Source of the DNA: a virus
Virus record (IMG/VR): IMGVR_UViG_3300006917_000175
Coordinates: 1-21,583 of that record
Strand: one strand, 5' to 3'
DNA: 21,583 nt
Position numbers and translations under genes: made by a program. Below, piece after piece: positions 1 through 9,071 of the stretch. Within the stretch, counting starts at the first letter, position 1, and every line of letters starts with the position of its first letter. Under the pieces are notes generated by a model. It had not been told where the DNA came from and did not search any database. It was given only the letters and a program-made list of their open reading frames with translations.

Positions 1-2
1 CA

Positions 3-203
3 ATACAGTATAACAATACTAATACTCTTGTGGGTAAAGGTTATGACTTTATTGTAAGCAAAACAGGCTTTATTAGCAAAGCCGGCGGATGTATCGTCTT
101 TATTATCAATACTGTTCGTGGACAAAGAACAGTTGTATTATTAGGTAGTAAGAATACTAAAACACGTATTCCAGAAGCATTCCTTATCTCTGCACTATAT
201 TAA
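3..203 (+). CDS. D-alanyl-D-alanine carboxypeptidase/endopeptidase-like protein, C-terminal part (peptidase S11)
   Basis: Only the last 66 codons lie in the window; the gene enters from the left edge. The translated tail contains VSKTGF, which fits the KTG box of serine penicillin-binding proteins of the S11 (DacA/PBP5) family. It is followed by an AGGC..VFII strand and by VVLLGSKNTKTRIPEA, which resembles the end of the S11 catalytic domain. Known members trim peptidoglycan cross-bridges or stem peptides. In a phage this suggests wall modification or a lysis-related role, which is inference. There is no membrane anchor after the catalytic domain, so it would be a soluble form. The catalytic SxxK and SxN motifs are upstream of the window and cannot be checked. 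Its stop codon overlaps the end of the convergent minus-strand gene by four bases. Confidence 0.7.
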   Translation: MQYNNTNTLVGKGYDFIVSKTGFISKAGGCIVFIINTVRGQRTVVLLGSKNTKTRIPEAFLISALY

Positions 204-847
204 AACAAATTAGGAAACACTTGTCTTTGTGCAGACAAATAATTATCATACGTTTCATCTACAAACTTAGGTATTGATCTATTTGTCATTGTTGACAATG
301 TGTTCAATACCTTTTCTTTATGAAACAAAATATTTTCAAATTTAAGTTCAACTATCCGATCTTCATATTCTATGGGTTTTACTAATGGATATTTGTATGA
401 AAACGGAAACTTATCTACGTGCCATTGCATAATATTAGTATTAGCAACAAAGTCATTTTTCATTTCATACTTATAGTATCTAAAGTTTGAAACATACTTA
501 ACCATTTCTTCACTAAACGTTATGATAATATTTTTTCCATTAGGAAACTTACTAAAAAATATTTTCCAATTAGGTGCAAAATGCTCTTTAAATGTTATAG
601 GTTTGTTATGGTAAGGTATGGTAGCAGAAATATAATTGTTAGTTTGATTAGCCATAAATGTATAAAACTGATCATCCATTAATGCAGGATTAAAAAAACT
701 TACATCATGTGCATGTGCATTAGGAAACTCCAAAACACGTTGATATGCAATATGGTCTTGTGCTAAGATTTGTTCTAGTATTGTTTTAATAAAACTTCCA
801 GACGTTCCAGTTTCAAAACTTATCAAATATGTCTCATTATTAATCAT
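200..847 (-). CDS. Phage sulfotransferase-like protein (tentative)
   Basis: A 215-residue protein starting MINNETYLISFETGTSGSF. The GTSGSF turn followed by an amphipathic helix near residue 15 looks like the 5'-phosphosulfate-binding loop of sulfotransferase-fold proteins (usually G-T/S-rich before a helix). A later segment IIITFSEEMVKYVSNFRYYK could be the second, 3'-phosphate-binding element. This is fold-level pattern recognition only, and the acceptor is unknown. An upstream in-frame ATG at 883 would add 12 residues but overlaps the start of the divergent gene. I prefer 847 because a late-type box ATTAAATA sits exactly five bases before that ATG, as at four other genes here. No Shine-Dalgarno is visible, which fits a leaderless mRNA. 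The gene is convergent with the S11 peptidase gene. Confidence 0.6.
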   Translation of the reverse strand: MINNETYLISFETGTSGSFIKTILEQILAQDHIAYQRVLEFPNAHAHDVSFFNPALMDDQFYTFMANQTNNYISATIPYHNKPITFKEHFAPNWKIFFSKFPNGKNIIITFSEEMVKYVSNFRYYKYEMKNDFVANTNIMQWHVDKFPFSYKYPLVKPIEYEDRIVELKFENILFHKEKVLNTLSTMTNRSIPKFVDETYDNYLSAQRQVFPNLF

Positions 848-852
848 AATAT

Positions 853-860
853 TATTTAAT
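853..860 (-). promoter_or_regulatory. Late-type promoter box fused to start codon (leaderless)
   Basis: On the minus strand ATTAAATA (6 of 8 to the T4 late consensus TATAAATA, with the TAAATA core intact) is followed by ATATT and then ATG at 847. The five-base gap puts the expected transcription start on the A of the start codon. Confidence 0.5.
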
Positions 861-875
861 AGATAAGTAGAACTG

Positions 876-1319
876 ATGAACATCTTTACACTAGAATATC
901 AAACCAGATTACGTGCTTGGCACGATTTAAGAGAAAAATTAAAAGACTGCGACATAAAACAAAAATGTATTGAAGTAGATAATTTTTGGCAGCAATGCCC
1001 ACAAGTAGCGTACTACTTACACCCAATTGACATGCCACAATGGCCTAACCCATGGGAGTTGTTAGCAGATAACAACTATTGCCCATATGCTAGGGCATTG
1101 GGTATGATATATACACTAGTATTGTTGGGTATAAAAGAGGTTGACTTAGTTGACGCAAAAGACGATAATAGTGAAGATGTGGTATTAGTCCTTGTTGATA
1201 ACGCAAAATATGTATTGAATTACTGGCCTAATACGGTAGTAAATAACTGTCTACAAGACTTCACCATCACGAAACGTTATGACGTTTCGCCAATAATAAA
1301 CAGAATAGGCAAACCATGA
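876..1319 (+). CDS. Conserved-looking phage protein of unknown function
   Basis: A 147-residue soluble protein that I do not recognise. It is rich in aromatic residues in its first half, with a Pro-Trp cluster MPQWPNPWELL near residue 53. It then has an alternating hydrophobic and acidic stretch (GIKEVDLVDAKDDNSEDVVLVLVDNAKYVLNYWP) that looks like beta strands. Its stop overlaps the nrdA start as ATGA (1316-1319), so it is translationally coupled to the reductase operon. That position suggests a role in nucleotide metabolism or simply a shared transcript; nothing in the sequence decides this. The first 8 bases overlap the longest possible form of the divergent gene; if that gene starts at 847, the two genes are separated by 28 bases. 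Confidence 0.7.
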   Translation: MNIFTLEYQTRLRAWHDLREKLKDCDIKQKCIEVDNFWQQCPQVAYYLHPIDMPQWPNPWELLADNNYCPYARALGMIYTLVLLGIKEVDLVDAKDDNSEDVVLVLVDNAKYVLNYWPNTVVNNCLQDFTITKRYDVSPIINRIGKP

Positions 1320-3637
1320 AAATATATGTTACTAAACGAAACGGAAATAAAGAGATATTAACATTAGAAAAGTGGCAAGCGCAAGTAGCAAAAATATGTA
1401 AAGGAATCGCAGATGTAAGTCAATCGATGATAGAAATTAAGGCTCAGCCTCATTTCTATGATGGCATTACTACTAGAGAGATTGATGAAATTACGTTACG
1501 TGCGGTTGTCGACCTTATTGATATTGAGAGTAACCCAGATATCGGTAATACAAATTATCAATATGTAGCAGGCAAACAACGTTTGAGTATGTTACGCAAA
1601 GACGTATATGGAGAATATAATCCTCCCCATCTATACGAAATCGTAAAGAAAAATGTTTCAATTGGTTTATACAGTCAAGAATTACTTGAGTGGTATAGCG
1701 AAGATGATTGGAACAAAATGAATGACATGCTTGAGCATGAGAAAGACGAGCAGTATTCTTATGCCGCCATTGAACAATTGATTGAAAAGTATTTGGTACG
1801 CAATAGAAGTACTAAGGAGATTTATGAGACCCCGCAAGTTCGCTACATGGTTGCAGCCGCCACTGTATTCCACAAAGAAGAGCCCAATAATGCAAGAATG
1901 CGTTACATCAAGGAGTATTACAATGCCGCAAGTGACGGTTTATTTACTCTTGCTACTCCTGTTCTCGCCGGTCTTGGCACTCCTACTAAGCAGTTTAGCA
2001 GTTGCGTACTTATACGTAGTGATGACGACCTGGATTCAATCTTTGCGTCAGGAGAAATGATGGCAAAGTATGCTAGCAAACGTGCTGGCATTGGTTTAGA
2101 AATAGGCAGATTAAGACCTCTAGGTAGTCCTATTCGTGGCGGTGAGATTATGCACACCGGCATGATTCCTTTCCTTAAGAAGTGGTTCGGTGATTTGCGT
2201 AGTTGTTCACAAGGAGGCATTCGTAATGCTAGTGCTACTGTATTTTATCCCATTTGGCATCATCAGTTTGATGATCTTATTGTACTTAAAAACAATCAAG
2301 GAACCGAAGAAACCCGAGTCCGTCATATGGATTATGGGGTTGTGCTTAGTGCTTTCTTCTGGCGAAGATTTAAAAACAAACAAGACATAACGTTCTTTGA
2401 TCCAAATGAAGTGCCTGATTTATATGAGGCATTCTATAGCGATACTGAAAAGTTTGAAGAACTTTATGTAAAGTATGAAAAACAAAAAGGCTTACGTAAG
2501 AAGTCTATGTCAGCCGAAGAAGTTTTCAAAAGTGGTATATTAAAGGAGCGCACTGATACAGGTAGAATTTATCTTGTATTCATTGATAATGTAATGAATC
2601 AAGGTCCATTTGATCCTGAGTACCACACAATTTATCAGTCAAACCTATGTTGTGAAATTTTACTCCCTACGAAGCCGTTTAAGCGTTTGGACGATGAAAC
2701 AGGTCGAATTGCGCTATGTACACTTGGCAGCATTAACTGGGGTGCTTTCAGAAACCCTGAAGATATGCGCCGTGCTTGCCGTATTCTACAGCGCAGTTTG
2801 TGCAATATCTTGGATTACCAAGATTTCTTAAGCATTCAGAGTAAACTAAGCAACGATGAAATACAACCATTGGGCATCGGTGTTACTAACCTTGCCTATT
2901 GGCATGCTAAACGAGGATTAAAATATGGCGACAAAGACGCACTACAAGAAGTTAAGAGTTGGATGGAACACCAAGCCTATTACCTTACAGAAGCAACTGT
3001 TGAACTTGCAAAAGAACGAGGTCCGTGTGTTGAGAGTAGCAAGACACGTTACGGTAAAGGTGTCTTTCCCTGGGAACTCAGAGCCAAAGGCGTTAACGAA
3101 TTGGCCAATTTTAATCCCGAACTAGATTGGGAAACATTAAGAAAGGACATGAAACAATATGGAGTACGTAATGCTACTCTTATGGCTATTGCTCCTGTTG
3201 AAAGTTCTAGCGTGGTCATTAATAGTACTAACGGTATTGAGTTGCCTATGTCACTTATTACTGTCAAGGAAAGTAAAGCAGGAAGTTTTACTCAAGTAGT
3301 TCCCGAATATCAAAAGTTAAAGAACAAATATCAATTGATGTGGGATCAACGTGACTGCGATGGTTACATAAAAACGGCAGCGGTGTTGGCTGCATATGTT
3401 GACCAAAGCATAAGTACAAATACTTTTTATAACCCAGCACACTTTACAGATAGAAAAGTTCCTACTACACTGATTGCTAAGAATCTTATGCAAGCGCACT
3501 ATTGGGGACTTAAGACATTCTACTATAGTTTGATTAACAAGCAGGGTTCTAAGATGCAAGAACAAGATGTAGTTGAAAATACAGTAGTAGAAAATATAGA
3601 ATTATTAGAAGATGATTGCGAATCGTGTAAATTATGA
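1316..3637 (+). CDS. nrdA: Class Ia ribonucleoside-diphosphate reductase, large (alpha) subunit
   Basis: A full-length 773-residue NrdA, the catalytic subunit reducing ribonucleoside diphosphates to deoxy forms for phage DNA synthesis. An ATP-cone-like N-terminal domain covers roughly residues 1-90, so dATP/ATP overall control is possible. Visible catalytic residues are C230 (QFSSC) and C468 (ALCTLG), the redox pair, and N443-L-C445-C-E447, the NLCxE active site with the thiyl cysteine C445. The PVESSSVVINSTNGIELP signature follows. A YY pair (TFYYSL) near residue 738 serves the radical path, and the C-terminal shuttle pair C768/C771 (CESCKL) is reduced by glutaredoxin. The E. coli tail pair has four residues between cysteines rather than two. 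The gene overlaps nrdB by ATGA. No intron or intein is seen. Confidence 0.97.
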   Translation: MKIYVTKRNGNKEILTLEKWQAQVAKICKGIADVSQSMIEIKAQPHFYDGITTREIDEITLRAVVDLIDIESNPDIGNTNYQYVAGKQRLSMLRKDVYGEYNPPHLYEIVKKNVSIGLYSQELLEWYSEDDWNKMNDMLEHEKDEQYSYAAIEQLIEKYLVRNRSTKEIYETPQVRYMVAAATVFHKEEPNNARMRYIKEYYNAASDGLFTLATPVLAGLGTPTKQFSSCVLIRSDDDLDSIFASGEMMAKYASKRAGIGLEIGRLRPLGSPIRGGEIMHTGMIPFLKKWFGDLRSCSQGGIRNASATVFYPIWHHQFDDLIVLKNNQGTEETRVRHMDYGVVLSAFFWRRFKNKQDITFFDPNEVPDLYEAFYSDTEKFEELYVKYEKQKGLRKKSMSAEEVFKSGILKERTDTGRIYLVFIDNVMNQGPFDPEYHTIYQSNLCCEILLPTKPFKRLDDETGRIALCTLGSINWGAFRNPEDMRRACRILQRSLCNILDYQDFLSIQSKLSNDEIQPLGIGVTNLAYWHAKRGLKYGDKDALQEVKSWMEHQAYYLTEATVELAKERGPCVESSKTRYGKGVFPWELRAKGVNELANFNPELDWETLRKDMKQYGVRNATLMAIAPVESSSVVINSTNGIELPMSLITVKESKAGSFTQVVPEYQKLKNKYQLMWDQRDCDGYIKTAAVLAAYVDQSISTNTFYNPAHFTDRKVPTTLIAKNLMQAHYWGLKTFYYSLINKQGSKMQEQDVVENTVVENIELLEDDCESCKL

Positions 3638-4737
3638 GTAAAGCACAATACAACCTTAACACAAAGACAGACTATTTAAATCGCAAAATGTTTTTGGACC
3701 CACAAGGTCCAGTAACCATACAACGTTTTGAAGAAGTAAAGTATAACAAATTAGTAAAATACGAGCAGACCGCACGTGGCTTCTTTTGGGTTCCCGAAGA
3801 GGTATCATTAACAAAAGATGCTAATGACTTTAAAGATGCTAGCGATGCTGTAAAGCATATCTTTACCAGCAACCTACTGCGTCAAACTGCATTAGATAGT
3901 TTGCAGGGTCGTGGTCCCAGTCAAATCTTCACACCTGTTATTAGTTTACCTGAATTAGAAGCACTGGTCTATAACTGGACATTCTTTGAAACAAACATCC
4001 ATAGTCGTAGTTATAGTCATATTATTCGTAACATTTATAACGTGCCCAAAGAAGTATTCAATACTATCCACGAAACAAAAGAGATTGTAGATATGGCAAG
4101 TAGTGTTGGAAAATACTATGATGACTTGCACAAGATGAATTGCCAAAAAGAAATTGGTGAAATGCTAGTAAGCGAAAAAGATCACATCAAGACAATCTGG
4201 TTAGCATTACACGCAAGTTATGCACTAGAAGCATTCCGATTCATGGTGTCATTCGCTACAAGTCTTGCTATGGTCGAGAACAAAATTTTTATTGGTAATG
4301 GTAACATCATTAGTTTGATATTACAAGATGAAATCTTACACAAAGAATGGACTGGATTCTTAATTAATCAAGTTGTTAAAGAAGATCCAAGATTCGCAAA
4401 AGCAAAGCAAGAATGTGAAAGTGAAGTATTACAGATTTATCAGGATGTAATACGTGAAGAAAAAGAATGGGCAGACTATTTGTTTAAGAAGGGTCCTGTT
4501 ATTGGATTGAATGCCAATATATTAAAGGACTTTGTAGACTATACTGCAATGGATGCACTTAAGCATATTGGTATCAAATACTGGAATTCAGCACCCAAAA
4601 CTACACCCATTCCATGGTTCAATAAACATACTGAAACCAGCAAAAAGCAAACAGCACTACAAGAAAATGAATCAACAAACTATGTAATCGGCGTCATGTC
4701 AGATAGCATTGACTACGAATCACTACCCAATATATAA
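3634..4737 (+). CDS. nrdB: Class Ia ribonucleotide reductase, small (beta) subunit
   Basis: A 367-residue NrdB, the ferritin-like partner of NrdA that makes the diiron-tyrosyl radical. Identifiable positions against E. coli NrdB are D88 (D84), E119 (E115), H123 (H118), radical Y127 (Y122), E199 (E204), E233 (E238) and H236 (H241). The tail keeps the radical-path tyrosine in NYVIG (Y356 in E. coli) and an acidic end that docks on NrdA. An oddity is the first ligand helix, which reads FFETNIHSRSY instead of FSETIHSRSY. One residue is inserted between the glutamate and histidine ligands, turning ExxH into ExxxH; I checked the codons. The second pair, DEILH, keeps normal ExxH spacing. The gene lies between nrdA (ATGA overlap) and the glutaredoxin gene. 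Confidence 0.96.
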   Translation: MSKAQYNLNTKTDYLNRKMFLDPQGPVTIQRFEEVKYNKLVKYEQTARGFFWVPEEVSLTKDANDFKDASDAVKHIFTSNLLRQTALDSLQGRGPSQIFTPVISLPELEALVYNWTFFETNIHSRSYSHIIRNIYNVPKEVFNTIHETKEIVDMASSVGKYYDDLHKMNCQKEIGEMLVSEKDHIKTIWLALHASYALEAFRFMVSFATSLAMVENKIFIGNGNIISLILQDEILHKEWTGFLINQVVKEDPRFAKAKQECESEVLQIYQDVIREEKEWADYLFKKGPVIGLNANILKDFVDYTAMDALKHIGIKYWNSAPKTTPIPWFNKHTETSKKQTALQENESTNYVIGVMSDSIDYESLPNI

Positions 4738-4751
4738 TAAGGAGAAAAATA

Positions 4752-4976
4752 ATGAGAGCAATAGTATGGAGTAAGTATCATTGTCCTTTCTGCGACCAAG
4801 CAAAAGCATTATTAAAGCAAAAAGGATACGAAATCGAAGAACGTAAAATAGGTGACGGATACAGTAAAGAAGAGTTATTGGAAGCAGTTCCAAACGCAAG
4901 AACAGTACCCCAAATATTTTTAGGTGAAGAATACGTAGGTGGATTTACAGAACTTAAACAAAGGTTGGCAGCATGA
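4752..4976 (+). CDS. Glutaredoxin
   Basis: A 74-residue thioredoxin-fold protein with the dithiol active site C11-P-F-C14, the cis-proline loop TVPQIF and a GG (YVGGF) glutathione-binding turn. This is the compact length typical of phage and NrdH/GrxC-like glutaredoxins. It probably recycles the C-terminal cysteine pair of NrdA, as expected from its place directly after nrdB. The start is fixed by a good AAGGAG Shine-Dalgarno at 4740. Its stop overlaps the next start by ATGA. Whether the electron donor is glutathione or a thioredoxin reductase cannot be told from sequence alone. Confidence 0.92.
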   Translation: MRAIVWSKYHCPFCDQAKALLKQKGYEIEERKIGDGYSKEELLEAVPNARTVPQIFLGEEYVGGFTELKQRLAA

Positions 4977-5278
4977 ATTTAAATTTAACAGCAGGATCAG
5001 TATATACATTCAAAATGAACAGCGGCGAAGAATTAGTCGCTAAAGTTAAAACATTGGGTGAGGGTTTCGTAGACTTAGAAGAACCCGTAAGTATCGCCCC
5101 TGGCCCACAAGGTATGGGACTAGTTCCTAGTCTTTTTACCTCAGAACCCAAGGCCTCAGTAAGACTAAATACTAATAGCGTTGCTATCGTTGGTCCAACG
5201 GACGACAATGTAAAGATGAAATATCTTGAGGCAACAACAGGAATTAAAGTTCCTGAGAAGAAATTAGTATTAGGGTAA
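4973..5278 (+). CDS. LSm/Sm-like phage protein
   Basis: A 101-residue protein. Residues 8-40 (GSVYTFKMNSGEELVAKV then an EGFVDLEEPVSI strand) resemble an Sm1-type strand-turn-strand pattern, as in many small phage LSm-like proteins. The hydrophobic strand VRLNTNSVAIVGPTDD near residues 62-77 could be the Sm2 half. Known Sm-fold proteins bind RNA or form ring assemblies. In phages the family is mostly of unknown function, so an RNA role is only a suggestion. It is coupled to the glutaredoxin gene by ATGA overlap and followed after two bases by the PAAR gene, so it joins the nrd operon to the virion-protein block. Confidence 0.6.
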   Translation: MNLNLTAGSVYTFKMNSGEELVAKVKTLGEGFVDLEEPVSIAPGPQGMGLVPSLFTSEPKASVRLNTNSVAIVGPTDDNVKMKYLEATTGIKVPEKKLVLG

Positions 5279-5280
5279 AG

Positions 5281-5562
5281 ATGGCACAGTTAAGTCGCTT
5301 AGGAGATCAGAACACAACCGGGGGTAAAATAGTTAGGGGCGCAAGCACTACATATGCCAACGGCATTGCAGTAGGACTGCATGTAAGCGACATAACTCCA
5401 CACGCACCATTTGGTAAACCGCATCCTCCACATAAGGCAGCAAAGACTACAGAAGGTAGTCCTACTGTATTTTGTGAGGGAGTTCCAGTACTCAGAGTAG
5501 GTTCAGGCAACACATGTGGACATTCAATTGTTCAAGGTAGTCCTGACGTATTTGTACCGTAA
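5281..5562 (+). CDS. PAAR-repeat spike-tip protein
   Basis: A 93-residue protein with the PAAR-family layout: short glycine-flanked repeats (GGKIVRGAST, GIAVGLHVSDITPHAPFG, TTEGSPTVFCEGVPVLRVGS, CGHSIVQGSPDVFV). Histidines (H33, H38, H44, H47 region) and the cysteine pair CEGV...CGH could bind a metal at the tip. PAAR proteins such as T4 gp5.4 form a sharp cone on the membrane-piercing spike of contractile tails. This supports a myovirus-type tail. It is followed six bases later by a large virion-type gene, which is consistent with a baseplate or tail-tip block. Confidence 0.85.
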   Translation: MAQLSRLGDQNTTGGKIVRGASTTYANGIAVGLHVSDITPHAPFGKPHPPHKAAKTTEGSPTVFCEGVPVLRVGSGNTCGHSIVQGSPDVFVP

Positions 5563-5568
5563 ACTATC

Positions 5569-8500
5569 ATGGCAGACACTGGTAAACAAAGTCCACTAGG
5601 CGTCAATGTTTTAGGCTCTATTTTACAGAATAAAGGCTATTGCATTAATAAAGTTGCGGCTAGTTATATGGGTGCAAGTAAGTCTAACCCCGGATATTCT
5701 TTTGGATCGTTAGTACAAGGCACTGTATTAAGATTGCAAACATGGGGTATACATGATGCCTATAATAGAGGATTAGTAACACAAGGTGGCGGTAATAGCG
5801 TATATGATAATTTAATTTATATTGGCTTTACTTCTATTCCCTCACTTGGTAATGCTAAATCACCTACTTATTTACCTGTAGACGCAGCCGGACTTTGGAC
5901 AAGTGGAGGCACCCCTGCTAGTTCTGCTTGGCCTTTTTCAGGAACTACTGATCAAGCACAAAATGCAAGTTGGATACCATATAATACTACCAACTCAAAT
6001 AAAAGTATAACACAGTGGGGTTTCATTCGTTGCTATGCATTACAAGCATGGAACGAATTTAATTATAACGGTAGTCCTACTGCTAGAGATACTCCTGAAT
6101 ATAAAGAGTTTTGCTCATCATTATTAAGTGCAAATGCATTTGTTGGTTATAGTAACCAAGCAATTTTTGCAATGCAAGATAGTAAGCAATTCTTAGTAGG
6201 TGCATATAGTAACATCAACGATTTAATTAGTGCAGATATTACAGGTGTAAATCTTGCTACATTTAAATTTGGACAAGATTTAATTAACTTAGGTAAAGCA
6301 TTAGACCTAAATACAATATCAACGTTTGGTTTGCCTTCTACATTACTAAGAACATTAGGAACTAATGGCGCTATCACACAAGACTTAAGTTTGGCTTTGT
6401 TGTCAACTGGATTATCAAGTAGTGATATAAGTAAAATTGGATCAGGTCAAAAAACTGATGTAACGATAGAACAAGAGCAACAGATATATGGGGCGTTTTT
6501 ATTAATACAGGGTGTAAATTTAGTAAACGTATTAGCACCATTACTTTGCAGAACTGCAGGATTAGTAACACTGGCTGATTTATTAAGTGTAAGAAAACTG
6601 TTCCCTACTAGTTATAACAGTATGACAGTACCTATATATAATACTGCACCTGGACCAACAAATAGTAAAACATATTATCTGATTTACTCAGGCACAGGAA
6701 TTAACTCTGCTATCAACTCGCCTGCAATAAAAGAAATCGTAGGATATCAAATACCAAGTGGTACGCCACCTATTACTGATATTCAAAATAATAACACTAA
6801 TTATGTATTGCCCCCTAAAGGCTTCGGCGCAAATTTAATTGGCATCATTCCAGAAGATGATGCTGTTGCAGCCGGCGCATTCAGTTACTCAATGCGTCAA
6901 GTTAGAAATGTAGAACAAGCAGAGATTACTAAGTTTGCACAAGTTGTATTTGGAAATGAATCTGCAATAGGACCTAATTTTACTAAGGCTAGTGGTACTG
7001 ATAGACCTGTAGTTACTGAAATGGCAAACTATGGTTTGACTGTTTGCGCACAAGGTAGCGGAGTATATGGTTCATTTACTATGAGTGATTTGTTTGGATG
7101 CATGAGTGGTCTACCTTATCCATGGGCAAACTTATACAGTAGTATTACTTCACTACAAACACAAAAGTTGCATAACATTTATCAACAGAATTTCTTAGCG
7201 ATCACATGGGAAAAGGCGCAGATGCAATTGACACAGCCGTATTATTATACGACTGTAGTACCTTATGTAGCACCCACAGTAAGTTCTAATCCTGCAAACC
7301 CGACATATCAACCTAATCCTGCTCTACCCAATTATGATCCATATCCTTATGTAAACGGTAGTAGTGGAGCAAAAACGTACTGTGCAACATATTATAGCGC
7401 AGCCGGACAGCCCGCCCAGTATGATTGGTACTATACATTAGTTATTAGACAAACAGAAGATGGCGGAGGATATGGTAGAGGAACTGCGCCCAATCCAACC
7501 GTTACTATATCACCAAACAATGTTGGTGCAAGTGTAGCGACCGTAGTTGGAAGAAATGATCAGGCTGCTGCCTCAATGGGAGGTGGATCATTTGGTAGAG
7601 TCAATACTAGTATTAACAATGGTGGTCCATATAGATGGTTAGCAAACGATGTTCAAACTAATTGGCTAAACATTGCTGGTTCTGATACTGATGCAGCCTC
7701 TCCTACCCCGCCTATTATTCCTCCTAGAAGTGCTTCTTGGGTTGAAGCCAATATGCCTATAGAAACAATTACCATACAGCATCCACCAACCGCAACACTT
7801 CCTGTTAGCGCAAATGGAGCAGTAGCAACAAATGGCACAAACACATCAGGTGATGTATGGAGTAGAAACGGACAAGTAAGTTCAGGAACTAATCCATGGC
7901 CTGCACCAATGAATGCAAATATTCAGCAATACATTGATCAGGCAAATGCAGAGATACAAGCAATATCAGTTTCAAAACCAACTGAGACAGTTAACAATAA
8001 CACAATTTATAGAATTTTAGGTACACAACTAACACGTGAGCAACGTACTAGATATACTGCATTGCCCCCTGTACCTGTACCAAAAGATATTTGGATCAAC
8101 TTATACCCAACATCATTGTATGTATACGTTGATTCTATTCCAAGTTTAGCGCAGAACACAGATCCTCATATGAGCGCACAAACATTAGAAGCAATTTCTG
8201 ATTTAGAGACTACCGGAGGACAAAGTACAGTTGCTATGCAAAGACAAGAACGTAATCAGTCAAGATTACAAACAGTTGGCATACCATTAGACAACAACCT
8301 AAACTCAGACATGATTGCACAACAACGTCAAACATTAGCAATGAATGGAGTTATACCTGATGCGGTTGATGGTGTGCCTTCTGGAACAAAGAATTACACA
8401 TTGCCTGCATGGCCAGGTACAATAGGTGATGGCGGAGAACTAATACAACCAAGACCAGTGGGAAGAATGATTAGTATTGGTCCTCAAATCGTAACGGATG

Positions 8501-9027
8501 TTAAGCCTGGCGAACTTACACCTATTCTTAATGATATTCCTTTCCCTGTTGTTGGACCATTAGTACCCGTAGGGCCCGGGGACAACATTATCACGTACCC
8601 AACAATAGGACAAATACCTGACTTTGAAACTGAAGGTGATCCAACCCGCATACCAAACGGTGGCGGTACTACTATAGCCGGCGGCGATCCCAGTGGTGGT
8701 GGAGGTGGTGGAGGTGGTGGAACATCCGGTAGCGGAGGCGGAACGTCTGGTGGCGGCGGGTCTACTAATCAAGGCGGCGGAAACACACCTACAGGTAATA
8801 CACCTAATACAGGCGGGGGAACACCGGGCTCAGGTTTACCCAATAACAACGCCGGCGGAATAGTAATAGTGACACCCCCAGGATTTGGTACACCATTAGG
8901 CAAGCCCACAATTCCCACAAATTTAAATCCAATATATACTAGTAGTACTATGTTGCCGTCTAGTCCATCAGTCCAAGAAGCAATAGAAAACGTGATAGAG
9001 TGCAATTGTGACTGCTGGATCACATAA
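5569..9027 (+). CDS. Large virion-type protein with glycine-rich tail
   Basis: A 1152-residue protein I cannot name. The first 550 residues look like an ordered domain, with a few cysteines and a segment KGFGANLIGIIPEDDAVAAGAFSYSMRQVRN. Residues 560-700 are rich in Tyr, Pro, Asn and Gly (YYYTTVVPYV, DPYPYVNGSSG), like tail or adhesion proteins. A Gln-rich helix-prone segment (TTGGQSTVAMQRQERNQ) lies near residue 885. From about 1030 to 1090 it is almost all Gly/Ser/Thr/Asn, including a run of about nine glycines. It ends in a cysteine-rich CNCDCWIT. Its position directly after PAAR suggests a baseplate, spike-associated or fibre-like role. No signal peptide or membrane helix is evident. No strong Shine-Dalgarno precedes the ATG. 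Confidence 0.75.
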   Translation: MADTGKQSPLGVNVLGSILQNKGYCINKVAASYMGASKSNPGYSFGSLVQGTVLRLQTWGIHDAYNRGLVTQGGGNSVYDNLIYIGFTSIPSLGNAKSPTYLPVDAAGLWTSGGTPASSAWPFSGTTDQAQNASWIPYNTTNSNKSITQWGFIRCYALQAWNEFNYNGSPTARDTPEYKEFCSSLLSANAFVGYSNQAIFAMQDSKQFLVGAYSNINDLISADITGVNLATFKFGQDLINLGKALDLNTISTFGLPSTLLRTLGTNGAITQDLSLALLSTGLSSSDISKIGSGQKTDVTIEQEQQIYGAFLLIQGVNLVNVLAPLLCRTAGLVTLADLLSVRKLFPTSYNSMTVPIYNTAPGPTNSKTYYLIYSGTGINSAINSPAIKEIVGYQIPSGTPPITDIQNNNTNYVLPPKGFGANLIGIIPEDDAVAAGAFSYSMRQVRNVEQAEITKFAQVVFGNESAIGPNFTKASGTDRPVVTEMANYGLTVCAQGSGVYGSFTMSDLFGCMSGLPYPWANLYSSITSLQTQKLHNIYQQNFLAITWEKAQMQLTQPYYYTTVVPYVAPTVSSNPANPTYQPNPALPNYDPYPYVNGSSGAKTYCATYYSAAGQPAQYDWYYTLVIRQTEDGGGYGRGTAPNPTVTISPNNVGASVATVVGRNDQAAASMGGGSFGRVNTSINNGGPYRWLANDVQTNWLNIAGSDTDAASPTPPIIPPRSASWVEANMPIETITIQHPPTATLPVSANGAVATNGTNTSGDVWSRNGQVSSGTNPWPAPMNANIQQYIDQANAEIQAISVSKPTETVNNNTIYRILGTQLTREQRTRYTALPPVPVPKDIWINLYPTSLYVYVDSIPSLAQNTDPHMSAQTLEAISDLETTGGQSTVAMQRQERNQSRLQTVGIPLDNNLNSDMIAQQRQTLAMNGVIPDAVDGVPSGTKNYTLPAWPGTIGDGGELIQPRPVGRMISIGPQIVTDVKPGELTPILNDIPFPVVGPLVPVGPGDNIITYPTIGQIPDFETEGDPTRIPNGGGTTIAGGDPSGGGGGGGGGTSGSGGGTSGGGGSTNQGGGNTPTGNTPNTGGGTPGSGLPNNNAGGIVIVTPPGFGTPLGKPTIPTNLNPIYTSSTMLPSSPSVQEAIENVIECNCDCWIT

Positions 9028-9044
9028 GGTAGACCAAAAAACTT

Positions 9045-9071
9045 GTATAGTATTAAAAACTATACTAGAAT
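9045..9071 (+). promoter_or_regulatory. Short inverted repeat with a possible promoter upstream of the wall hydrolase
   Basis: GTATAGT (9045-9051) and ACTATAC (9059-9065) form a 7-bp hairpin with an A-rich loop. The overlapping TTGTAT (9044) and TAGAAT (9066-9071), 16 bases apart, resemble a weak sigma70-type promoter. It could equally be a weak hairpin separating the virion-protein gene from the lysis genes. Confidence 0.3.
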
